Source: Ensifer canadensis
GTDB lineage: Bacteria > Pseudomonadota > Alphaproteobacteria > Rhizobiales > Rhizobiaceae
NCBI RefSeq assembly: GCF_017488845.2
Contig: NZ_CP083374.1
Span: 62,001 to 126,000, forward strand
Length of the DNA stretch: 64,000 nucleotides
Direction of reading: 5' to 3'
The position numbers and the translations under genes are program-made. The notes below the pieces were generated by a model. That model did no database searches and had not been told where the DNA came from. It worked only from the letters and a program-made list of their open reading frames with translations. Positions 35,601 to 41,195 of this stretch are shown here, one piece after another (position 1 is the stretch's first letter; each line of letters begins with the position of its first letter).

Positions 35601-37145
35601 CAGCCGGGAGCCGATGCCATCGCGAACTTCAATATTGCCGGCTTAACGGCGGTCCCCGGCCTGACGTATCAGCCGCTTTCGACAACGACGGTCAATGGTC
35701 TCACGACAACCAGATTGACTGCAACCGCTCCCGATCCGGACGGAGCGGGTCCTCAGCAGGCCCCAACTGTCTTCACGCTGGATGTGCGCAGCGATGGAAC
35801 ATATGCTTTCAACCTCGTTAGTCCCAATGCGGGCACCAGCACCAGTTATTCGACCCAAAACCTCGACGCTGGTGGGCCTAGCGGCTGGCGCCAAACGAGC
35901 GACGGACGGATCGAGTTTTCAAGTCCTGGAGGCGTCAATTCCAACAATAACGGCTTCGGCGTTGGCAACACATTTGTCGGTGCCAACGAAAGCTTCACGA
36001 TGGAATTCCATAACCCGGGAGCGGCCGGGGACCAATTACCGGGCACGAACCCAGAATTTGTAGACGCCGTGACCTTGGTCGCGAACTCAGTCAACGGGGG
36101 TGGAACATACAATTGGGTCGCGACCAACACCCAGACTGGGGAAACGGCGAGCGGTTCCGTTTCAATCACCAGTGCCGGCGGCTTCCTCATCGATCCGGTG
36201 ATTAGCTTCAATTTGCTGCAGGTCACAGGCTCGGCGGGAGTGAACAACCAGGGAGCTCAGTTCTCCAGTACCACGATCACCAAGAACGTCTTACCGCAGG
36301 ACCAACACCTTGATTTCACGATTTCCGCAGTGGATGGTGATGGTGATGTAACATCGTCAAGCCCGCTCTCCATCGATGTCGAGGCGTCGAATGGAGCAGG
36401 TAACTTCCCGTCGCTGACGGGCGGCGCTGGCAACGACACCATCGCCGGTAGCGCGAAGCTAGACACCATCAACGGCGCGGGCGGAAAGGACATCGCCGAC
36501 TATAGCGATAGCAGCGCAGCCGTGTTCGTCAATCTTGACGAGAACGGCAATGCCTCATCGGTGGCTACCGCCGGCAACCGTCCGGAGGGGTCGATTGGTG
36601 GTGGTGACGCAGCGGGTGACACGCTGACGAGCATCGAGGGCTTGATCGGCGGCTCCGGCAACGACTTTCTACACGGTAACTCGGCAGCCAACTATCTTGC
36701 AGGCGGTATCGGAAATGACACGCTCTACGGCGAAGGTGGCGCTGATTCACTCTACGGCGGCTTAGGCAACGACACGTTGTATGGAGGCACGGGCTCCGAT
36801 ACGATGACCGGCAGTGGCGGAAGCGACACCTTCGTGATCGGTTCAGACTCCCTGCTGCCAGGCATTGACGACGTCATAACCGACTACAACTATGGCGAGG
36901 GCGACACCGTCGACCTGTCCGACCTTCTGGGCAACCTACCATCGGGAACGAACCTCGACGGCAATTTTGTCCAGGTCGTGCAGGATGGCCAGAATGCCAA
37001 CCTGCAGGTCGACACGGACGGCAGTGCCGGCAATGCTTCGGGTTGGCACACGGTCGCCGTACTGGAAGATTTCCAGGTGTCGACCGAGGTGGTGAAGGTC
37101 CTGTTCAACGAAAACGGTGCGCCGAAGACACAAGACGTTCCTTAA
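26667..37145 (+). CDS. Giant RTX adhesin with VCBS-type repeats (LapA/BapA-like)
   Basis: Secreted adhesin of 3492 residues, exported by the upstream type I system and probably held at the surface. The N-terminus (1-180) is a non-repetitive retention-type region with strands such as IEKIQVVGTDIVLEQPDG; a di-alanine motif VAAG (143-146) is a candidate LapG site. Residues about 235-730 hold T1SS-143 and Ig-like domains. Residues 734-2548 are 15 near-identical 121-residue repeats with GTNDxPVITS borders. Further T1SS-143-like domains follow to about 3240, then RTX nonapeptides (GGxGNDxL, about 3250-3390) and a C-terminal secretion signal. There is no N-terminal signal peptide. The start is supported by GAGGGG upstream. 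Confidence 0.9.
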   Translation: MATAGTTNSNDAAANPAEAIEYRDAPDGKAGRLVAQTGGGATDEPQLLDQATGAPVKGAENALQTPPMPATVSADASNVVHLPAGASIEKIQVVGTDIVLEQPDGSTITIQNAALKVPTFVIGDAEIARETLVAVLGENGINVAAGPDGTISVVSNQSSGGDLSDATGDIGQAGPVIDLLAPTALEFPALEATERLPFALDPNDDPSITPDSKDNPGGIAVSDRQVDEAGLAGGSRAGDGSASVSGVFALTDPDGLDDIAGLTVNGQTFAIGGLVGQTVVGQFGTLTITGYNPLTGVADYTYELTSAVTSSGVNPGTNIEQDRDIFDLTVTDHDGAGGSATLQIDIIDDVPVIGITDPAAPSVVEGQTLAGSWTLSAGADGVGTVDVTAGNTTQTLTLTAGQSVAFALAEGTLTVNADNTWTFAAASNLNNAGGVNVSFTLSAKDADNDTTSDSQTITVTDGAGPTVNPLAASASLALDDQNLADGSTPGADASSGTIGFVAGSDAIATIVFGDTSTLTGALTWDRVSDTQIVGKAGGVTIVTLDLVRSGDSARVTATLTDNYASHPGVNADDLAALGSVKVIASDTDGDTAEGTVSVSVSDDVATAAADTDSATEDGVLVADGNVLTGSGGTDANGTDGVKDVRGADGASVTAVSSGDAAGVVGGATVGQFGTLVLGADGSYTYTLNNAHGAVQGLAAGQTVTDTFSYEITDGDGDKSSTTVTIVITGTNDVPLITSGTQSGSVTEIVDGAAGENATTHAQNGAVTFGDVDTLDTHSAGFTAQGPSYLGTFALAAVNQAGDTVGWSFEVADGVLDSLQAGQTLTQKYDVTVDDGHGGTATQTVTITITGTNDVPVITSAVQSGAVTEIADGVAGENATTHAQNGAVTFADVDALDTHSAGFTAQGASYLGTFALAAVNQAGDSVGWSFEVADGVLDSLQAGQTLTQKYDVTVNDGHGGVATQTVMIVITGTNDAPVITSAVQSGAATEIADNAAGENATTHAQNGAVTFADVDTLDTHSAGFTAQGPSYLGTFALAAVNQAGDSVGWSFEVADGVLDSLQAGQTLTQKYDVTVDDGHGGTAVQTVTIVITGTNDVPVITSAVQSGAVTERADNAAGENAVVHVQGGAVTFADVDTLDTHNASFAAQGGGYLGTFSLGPVNQATDKVGWSFKVADGVLDSLQAGQTLTQKYDVTVDDGHGGTAVQTVTIVITGTNDAPVITSGWQLGGVVERFDGTVGENAVTHAQNGAVTFADVDTLDAHSANFAAGGSGYLGTFSLGVLNQATDKVGWNFQVADGALDSLQAGQILMQKYDVTIDDGHGGTATQTVTIVILGTNDAPVITSGTQSATVTEHADGAAGENAVVHVQGGAVTFADVDTLDTHSASFWPQGGGYLGTFKLDAVNQATDTIGWNFKVADGVLDSLQAGQTLTQKYTVLVNDGHGGVATQTVMIVITGTNDAPVITSAVQSGAVTEIADNAAGENATTHAQNGAVTFGDVDTLDTHSAGFTAQGPSYLGTFALAAVNQAGDSVGWSFEVADGVLDSLQAGQTLTQKYDVTVDDGHGGTAVQTVTIVITGTNDVPVITSAVQSGAVTERVDNAAGENAVVHVQGGAVTFADVDTLDTHNASFAAQGGGYLGTFSLGPVNQATDKVGWSFKVADGVLDSLQAGQTLTQKYDVTVDDGHGGTAVQTVTIVITGTNDAPVITSGWQLGGVVERFDGTVGENAVTHAQNGAVTFADVDTLDAHSASFAAGGSGYLGTFSLGVLNQATDKVGWNFQVADGALDSLQAGQILMQKYDVTIDDGHGGTATQTVTIVILGTNDAPVITSAVQSGAVTEIADNAAGENATTHAQNGAVTFADVDTLDTHSATFTAQGASYLGTFALAAVNQAGDSVGWSFQVADGVLDSLQAGQTLTQKYDVTVDDGHGGTATQTVTITITGTNDAPVITSAVQSGAVTEIADNAAGENATTHAQNGAVTFADVDTLDTHSATFTAQGASYLGTFALAAVNQEGDTVGWSFQVADGVLDSLQAGQTLTQKYDVTVDDGHGGTATQTVTITITGTNDAPVITSAVQSGAVTEIADNAAGENATTHAQNGAVTFADVDTLDTHSATFTAQGASYLGTFALAAVNQAGDTVGWSFQVADGVLDSLQAGQTLTQKYDVTVDDGHGGTATQTVTITITGTNDVPVITSAVQSGAVTEIADGVAGENATTHAQNGAVTFADVDTLDTHSAGFTAQGPSYLGTFALAAVNQAGDTVGWSFQVADGVLDSLQAGQTLTQKYDVTVDDGHGGTAVQTVTITITGTNDVPVITSAVQSGSVTEIADNAAGENATTHAQNGAVTFADVDTLDTHSAGFTAQGPSYLGTFALAAVNQAGDSVGWSFEVADGVLDSLQAGQTLTQKYDVTVDDGHGGTAVQTVTITITGTNDVPVITSAVQSGAVTEIADNAAGENATTHAQNGAVTFGDVDALDTHSAGFTAQGPSYLGTFALAAVNQASDSVGWTFQVADSVLDSLNPGETLTQKYDVTVDDGYGGTATQTVTITINGADDGVSVNGLGGVGAEETVYERNLSDGSSPDAAALTQTGSFSVTTADGLAGLTVNGTAVVTAGVFTANQTVDTALGLLTITGYTPTTVNGVVTGATFTYSYLLQDNSTGHTSAGTDGGVFDNFTVAVTDEDGSASSAVLNVEMIDDVPAVVADLDSMAASDFTAATGNVITGAGTTNAGADTLGADGAAVVGVVAGNSGAFLDSPLTLNTQIDGLHGKLTLDANGGYTYVRNPGSAGGVSDVFTYTLKDGDGDLAHTTLTISIGDAGPTVSIPGAGSAGTVVYEKGLPSRGFESAGTGEAADGLGSNNSDTSEKTNGTIGFTSKDGVSTITVGGHTLTMSPTTFIDATGSLTAHYTYNAITGAGTIVYAYTLLDNTSGDNTSVNLPVVISDADGDAAPAGNLLISIVDDAPVLGQFMSAIIPNQAGSVTGTFALQPGADAIANFNIAGLTAVPGLTYQPLSTTTVNGLTTTRLTATAPDPDGAGPQQAPTVFTLDVRSDGTYAFNLVSPNAGTSTSYSTQNLDAGGPSGWRQTSDGRIEFSSPGGVNSNNNGFGVGNTFVGANESFTMEFHNPGAAGDQLPGTNPEFVDAVTLVANSVNGGGTYNWVATNTQTGETASGSVSITSAGGFLIDPVISFNLLQVTGSAGVNNQGAQFSSTTITKNVLPQDQHLDFTISAVDGDGDVTSSSPLSIDVEASNGAGNFPSLTGGAGNDTIAGSAKLDTINGAGGKDIADYSDSSAAVFVNLDENGNASSVATAGNRPEGSIGGGDAAGDTLTSIEGLIGGSGNDFLHGNSAANYLAGGIGNDTLYGEGGADSLYGGLGNDTLYGGTGSDTMTGSGGSDTFVIGSDSLLPGIDDVITDYNYGEGDTVDLSDLLGNLPSGTNLDGNFVQVVQDGQNANLQVDTDGSAGNASGWHTVAVLEDFQVSTEVVKVLFNENGAPKTQDVP
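28866..34310 (+). repeat. Fifteen tandem 363-bp repeats in the adhesin gene
   Basis: Exact 363-bp periodicity over 5445 bases, each unit encoding a 121-residue cadherin/VCBS-like domain. Units 10-12 are almost identical at DNA level, while units 4, 5, 6, 8 and 9 form a divergent subtype (GENAVVHVQGG or VERFDGTVG). The last unit has begun to diverge (VLDSLNPGETL). No frame break is seen. Confidence 0.95.
30974..32143 (+). repeat. Segmental duplication inside the repeat array
   Basis: This 1170-base block is a near-copy of 29522-30691, offset by exactly 1452 bases (four repeat units). Units 3-5 and 7-9 therefore correspond one to one, including the odd WQLGGVVERF unit and the unusual ILGTND end. 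A few base changes (for example TTGATAACG against CTGATAACG) show it is recent but not immediate. Confidence 0.85.
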
Positions 37146-37221
37146 ACGCAAAGTCGATCTCGACAGCTTCACGGTTCTCGGCAATCATCCGGGAACCGCA
37201 TTTCCAGGGGGAATCTTTTTC

Positions 37222-37587
37222 ATGATCAGAAGCATACTGGCGGGCGCGATCGTCGCTCTAATGCCCTTTTCAGGTTTCGCGGCCGATCTCATCGTCGACT
37301 ATGCACCGGTTGCCAGACAGTGCACCGAGCTTAGCCAATCCTCGCTGACAGTCGAGGAGAACGTCGCCACGTTGACGAAGGAGGTCGTGTCGCGCATGGA
37401 CGAGGCGATCGCTGTTGCCGATGATCCGCGCTGGATTTTCTCGACGCGCCCCGCTTTCGTTTGGGCGTCCGAGACCAAGGTCGCTTGCGGCAAGGCCTAC
37501 GGTTACCTTCGAGCCAATTGGCGCGACGAGGACTATCTCGCCAAGTGCGATTGCTTCCACGCCAAAATGCGTCGCTTCATGAACTGA
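37222..37587 (+). CDS. Small exported cysteine-containing protein
   Basis: A 121-residue protein of unknown family. A signal peptide (MIRSILAGAIVALMPFSGFAA) is followed by a mature domain with cysteines in ARQCTEL, KVACGK and KCDCFH, which could form two disulfides in the periplasm. The ATG at 37222 is preceded by CAGGGGGAATC; the frame extends back to 37117 without a better site. It sits 76 bases after the adhesin stop and 20 bases before the lipoprotein gene, so co-transcription is likely, but no link to adhesin function can be shown. Confidence 0.6.
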   Translation: MIRSILAGAIVALMPFSGFAADLIVDYAPVARQCTELSQSSLTVEENVATLTKEVVSRMDEAIAVADDPRWIFSTRPAFVWASETKVACGKAYGYLRANWRDEDYLAKCDCFHAKMRRFMN

Positions 37588-37607
37588 AACAGGCGGTTTG
37601 ATCGTCA

Positions 37608-38816
37608 ATGTCTCGCGCTGTCATTTCATCAGCAACGTGTGTGTCGCCTCGTCGGCAATGGCTAACCCTCTGCATCTTCGCGCTCGGCGTGCTTGCCGGC
37701 TGCCAGGGCACCCCCACCCCTCAAGACGTGCTCGACGTGGAATCACCGCAGGCGATGCATGCCCGGCGCGCGGCAGAACATGCGGCGAAACCGCAGGAAA
37801 CCTTCGGCAGCGGCGCGACGCGGATCGCGCTCATCACGGCCCTCATGTCGCCGACCGGAGAAACGGTGCGCGAACGCGACATCCGGGATGGCGCGTCGCT
37901 CGCCGTGGATGAGGTTGGCGGTGGCCAGCTCTCGCTGCTGGTCGAGAATACCGACGGCTCACCACAGCAGATCCAGGACGCGGCGAAGCGGCTCGCCGGC
38001 CAGAACGTCGCGCTCGTTGCCGTTTCCGTTGCTGACGTGCCGGTCAGCACCGTCCGCCAGGGCCTCGGCAATGCTCGCGCGCCACTACTGGTGTTACGCG
38101 ACAACGGCGCCGAGCGGCCGACGGGCACCTTCGCCTTCGTATCGGACCGCATCGACAGCGCCGTCGAGGGCGCGTCATACGCGGTGGCTTCCGGCCATAA
38201 GCGGCTTGTCGTGCTTTTGCCGAGCGATGCCTCCGCCGCCGAGCGGCAAAGGCTCGAGCGCGAGCTTGCCGGCTATGGCATCAAGCCGGCCCTCGTTGCT
38301 GTGACAGGCACGACCGCGTTTTCCGCCAACGTGGCGACCAAGGCCAAGCTGAAGGACGTCGATGCAGTGATCCTGGTCGGTGCGGGAGTTTCCGACGTCG
38401 GCGCGCTGTCGCAACTCAAGGCCAACGGTTATCTGAAACCGAACGCGATGGTCGTTGGAAGCTCCGGCTGGAGCGCGGCCGCCTACAGGCGCCCAGAACT
38501 TTCCGGAAGTCATCTCTGTCTCTTCGGTCCGGAGAACGGTTCGCGGATGACCTCGCGCTATCTCGACCGCTACGAGCGTGCTGCCAGCCCCGACGCGGCC
38601 TATGGCTTCGACATCATTGCGCTTGCAGCCGGTCTCGTCCGTACCCAGGGCGAAGACGCCATCAACCAGGAGAACATCCGTTCTCCGAACGGCTTCATCG
38701 GCGCAGCGGCGGCATTCCGCTTCGAAAAGAACGGCACCGTGCGGCGGACCTGCGCAATCCATCAAGTTACGGGCGGAAGCGTGAAGCTCCTGGATCCGGC
38801 CCCACGCTCGTTTTGA
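37608..38816 (+). CDS. Lipoprotein with type 1 periplasmic-binding (LppC/Leu-binding-like) fold
   Basis: A 402-residue lipoprotein. The lipobox LGVLAGC places the lipidated cysteine at residue 32. The mature part reads as a type 1 periplasmic-binding fold: TRIALITALMSPTGETVRERDIRDG opens the first lobe, with LLVENTDGSPQQIQDAAKRL and later AYGFDIIALAAGLV. This pattern is shared by branched-chain amino-acid binding proteins and by the penicillin-binding-protein activators (LpoA/LppC). No permease genes are adjacent, which favours a structural or sensory role over transport. It follows the small exported protein by 20 bases. Confidence 0.7.
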   Translation: MSRAVISSATCVSPRRQWLTLCIFALGVLAGCQGTPTPQDVLDVESPQAMHARRAAEHAAKPQETFGSGATRIALITALMSPTGETVRERDIRDGASLAVDEVGGGQLSLLVENTDGSPQQIQDAAKRLAGQNVALVAVSVADVPVSTVRQGLGNARAPLLVLRDNGAERPTGTFAFVSDRIDSAVEGASYAVASGHKRLVVLLPSDASAAERQRLERELAGYGIKPALVAVTGTTAFSANVATKAKLKDVDAVILVGAGVSDVGALSQLKANGYLKPNAMVVGSSGWSAAAYRRPELSGSHLCLFGPENGSRMTSRYLDRYERAASPDAAYGFDIIALAAGLVRTQGEDAINQENIRSPNGFIGAAAAFRFEKNGTVRRTCAIHQVTGGSVKLLDPAPRSF

Positions 38817-39107
38817 GCCGGGCGACTGGACACTGTGCAAGCCCTGAGATCGACAACGAAAGGTTCGCCCACGGCAATGGCGGCCTCGCGATTTGGTCGC
38901 GTGGGCATGCTTGCGCTGAGACTTATAAGAATCAGCTGAGTTCAAGTTTTGAATGAAGTCGTTTGCGCCAAACGCGCAATAGATGCGGAAATGATTTTCG
39001 CTTTGCAAGTAATGCATCACCGCTGTACCGTAATACTGGCATTCAACGTATAGCTGGAGCCAACGTCCGGGCGTCGTTTCAACCCGATGAATAAGTAGCC
39101 GCCGATC
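38817..39107 (+). promoter_or_regulatory. Region upstream of nuoH with two short inverted repeats
   Basis: A 291-base gap without a gene. TTCAA-GTT-TTGAA lies at 38941-38953 and CGTTTG-CGC-CAAACG at 38960-38974, about 135-165 bases before nuoH. They could be operators for the nuoHI transcript. No clear FNR or FixK box was found. Confidence 0.35.
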
Positions 39108-40109
39108 ATGGAACTTATCGTCGCTCTTGGCCTGATCGTCTTCAAGGTCGCATTTCTAATTGCGATCCTGCTACTGCTGCCCTTGCCGCTGACCTGGGTG
39201 GAGCGCAAGGTCGCGGGTCACATCCAGCAGCGTATGGGGCCAATGCGCGTGGGTTGGCACGGGCTGCTACAGCCGCTGGCGGACGGTATCAAGCTGCTAA
39301 CCAAAGAGGATCATATCCCGGCCGAGGCCGATCGCTTCCTCTTCAAACTGGCGCCGATCCTGGCGCTTGCCCCACCCTTCGTGGTGTTCGTCGCGATCCC
39401 CTTCGGCGAAACCGTCTCGGTTCTCGGCACCGAAATTACGCTCTACGTCTCCAATATGAATGTGGGGCTGCTTTTCGTTTTCGCGGTGATCGGGATCGAG
39501 GTCTACGGCGTCATCTTCGGCGGCTGGGCCGCCAACAGCAAATATGCTGTCCTGGGCAGCCTCAGGACCTGCGCGCAGATGATCAGCTACGAGATCCCGA
39601 TGGGGTTCGCGGTCATCGGCGTGGTCATGCTGGCGCAATCCATGAGCCTGCTCGAGATCGTCCGGGCGCAAGCCGGTGTCTGGAACATCGTCTACCAACC
39701 CGTCGGTTTCTTCGTGTTCTTCGTCGCCGGCCTGGCCGAAGCGCAGCGCATTCCCTTCGACTTGGCGGAAGCGGAAGGCGATTTGGGGGCCGGGTTCCAC
39801 ACCGAGTACAGCGGCATCCGCTTTGCATTCTTCATGGTCAGCGAATACGCCATTGTGTTGCTGGTGTCGGTGCTGGTGGTGATCCTGTTCTTCGGCGGTT
39901 GGAACGGCGTGCTGCTTCCCTTGCCGCCGCTTCTCTGGTTTGCGCTCAAGGTCGCCTTCTTCATCTATGTATTCATATGGTTCCGCTTCACTTTCCCACG
40001 CTATCGCTACGACCAGTTGATGGCGATCGGATGGAAAGTCTTGCTTCCTCTTTCGATGGCGAACATAATTATAACCGGTGTTCTTTTGGGAGCCGCAGCG
40101 GCTCCGTAG
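39108..40109 (+). CDS. nuoH: NADH-quinone oxidoreductase subunit H
   Basis: Membrane subunit of complex I (ND1 homologue) that forms part of the quinone chamber, 333 residues with about eight helices. Conserved loops are visible: TWVERKVAGHIQQRMGP near residue 29, GLLQPLADGIKLLTKED, and RIPFDLAEAEGDLGAGFHTEYSG, whose acidic cluster lies on the proton path. It is separated from most other nuo genes, which lie on the opposite strand, and is followed after ten bases by nuoI. The matching set of genes suggests all work in one complex. Confidence 0.95.
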   Translation: MELIVALGLIVFKVAFLIAILLLLPLPLTWVERKVAGHIQQRMGPMRVGWHGLLQPLADGIKLLTKEDHIPAEADRFLFKLAPILALAPPFVVFVAIPFGETVSVLGTEITLYVSNMNVGLLFVFAVIGIEVYGVIFGGWAANSKYAVLGSLRTCAQMISYEIPMGFAVIGVVMLAQSMSLLEIVRAQAGVWNIVYQPVGFFVFFVAGLAEAQRIPFDLAEAEGDLGAGFHTEYSGIRFAFFMVSEYAIVLLVSVLVVILFFGGWNGVLLPLPPLLWFALKVAFFIYVFIWFRFTFPRYRYDQLMAIGWKVLLPLSMANIIITGVLLGAAAAP

Positions 40110-40119
40110 CGGGGCGGCG

Positions 40120-40686
40120 ATGTCGCACGCAGGAAACAGAGTTGGAACTTGGATCGGCTGGGTGTTCTTCGCCGATCTAGCGAACGCTTTGGCTCTGACA
40201 TTCGGCTACATGTTCTCCAAATCCGTGACCATGCAGTATCCGGACAAGGAAAAATGGTTGCCTTATGCGCGTTACCGCGGGCACCATTTCCTGAAGCGCG
40301 ACGACCAGGGCGAGATTAAATGCGTGGCCTGTGAACTCTGCGCGCGGATCTGTCCCTGCTACTGCATCGAAGTCGTTCCCTACGAAGACGAGAAGGGCAA
40401 CCGTCGGCCAGCAAAATTTGAGATCGACACGGCCCGATGCCTATTCTGCGGGTTGTGCGAGGACGCTTGCCCAGCGGACGCGATCGCGCTTGGCCAGCAA
40501 TACGAATTCTCGAGTTTTTCCTCGCCCGACCTGGTGATCGGGCGTGACGATCTGCTTGCCAAGCCGGGCAAAGCGATGACCGGCGGCGGTGTGGTCGCGG
40601 CGCACCTGAACACCGACGGTGACGTTCTGGTCGAGACGAGCGAACTGCAGGGGTACAACTGGTGGCGGAATATCCGGCGAACGTGA
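40120..40686 (+). CDS. nuoI: NADH-quinone oxidoreductase subunit I
   Basis: Iron-sulfur subunit (TYKY homologue) of 188 residues carrying clusters N6a and N6b. Both binding motifs are intact: CVACELCARICPC and CLFCGLCEDACP, the C-x2-C-x2-C-x3-C pattern. An amphipathic N-terminal part with YMFSKSVTMQYP would lie along the membrane. The ATG at 40120 is ten bases after nuoH, behind GCGGGGCGGCG; an upstream in-frame start would overlap nuoH. The C-terminus (TSELQGYNWWRNIRR) is longer than in compact homologues. Confidence 0.94.
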   Translation: MSHAGNRVGTWIGWVFFADLANALALTFGYMFSKSVTMQYPDKEKWLPYARYRGHHFLKRDDQGEIKCVACELCARICPCYCIEVVPYEDEKGNRRPAKFEIDTARCLFCGLCEDACPADAIALGQQYEFSSFSSPDLVIGRDDLLAKPGKAMTGGGVVAAHLNTDGDVLVETSELQGYNWWRNIRRT

Positions 40687-40731
40687 ACGCGCGTCCGCCG
40701 CCAAGCCGGAACGCGTAGACAGGAGGCTCAG

Positions 40732-41172
40732 ATGCATATCTGCCAAATTTTGAAAACCAAGTCTCCCAACCTCATCTCGGTTACGCCGGATCAGACGATG
40801 GAAGAAGTCCTGCGGCTGTTTCGGGCGAACAATATCGGCTTCGTAGTCGTCAGCCGTTCTCCCGGGGAATGCCTGGGCACAGTGTCAGAGCGGGACTGCT
40901 GCTATGCAGTGGCTGAATACGGAACCGGGGCGCCCACTATGCGGGTCGCCGACATCATGAACCGCAATGTGGCGACGTGCTCAACAGAGGATTTGCTGCC
41001 CTATGTGATGGCCATCATGACCAATTGGCGCACGCGCCATGTGTTGGTCATGGACGGAGGCGCGCCTGCCGGCGTGGTGAGCATCGGCGACGTAGTCAAG
41101 CACCGGCTCGAAGAAGCGCTGCGCAATGAACAGGCACTGCACGACTACATTGCCGGCACCGCCTATCACTGA
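40732..41172 (+). CDS. CBS-domain pair protein
   Basis: A 146-residue protein of two CBS motifs (about 8-65 and 72-130) with the usual VADIMNRNVATCSTED and GVVSIGDVVKHRL ends. CBS pairs bind adenine nucleotides and sense energy state. ACAGGAGGCTCAG is a strong ribosome site. The gene lies 45 bases after nuoI and convergent to nuoG with a 23-base gap, so it is probably transcribed with nuoHI. A role tuning complex I to adenylate levels is attractive but unproven; free-standing CBS proteins are common in rhizobia. Confidence 0.85.
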   Translation: MHICQILKTKSPNLISVTPDQTMEEVLRLFRANNIGFVVVSRSPGECLGTVSERDCCYAVAEYGTGAPTMRVADIMNRNVATCSTEDLLPYVMAIMTNWRTRHVLVMDGGAPAGVVSIGDVVKHRLEEALRNEQALHDYIAGTAYH

Positions 41173-41195
41173 GGGCGCAAACCGGGGAGCGGGAA

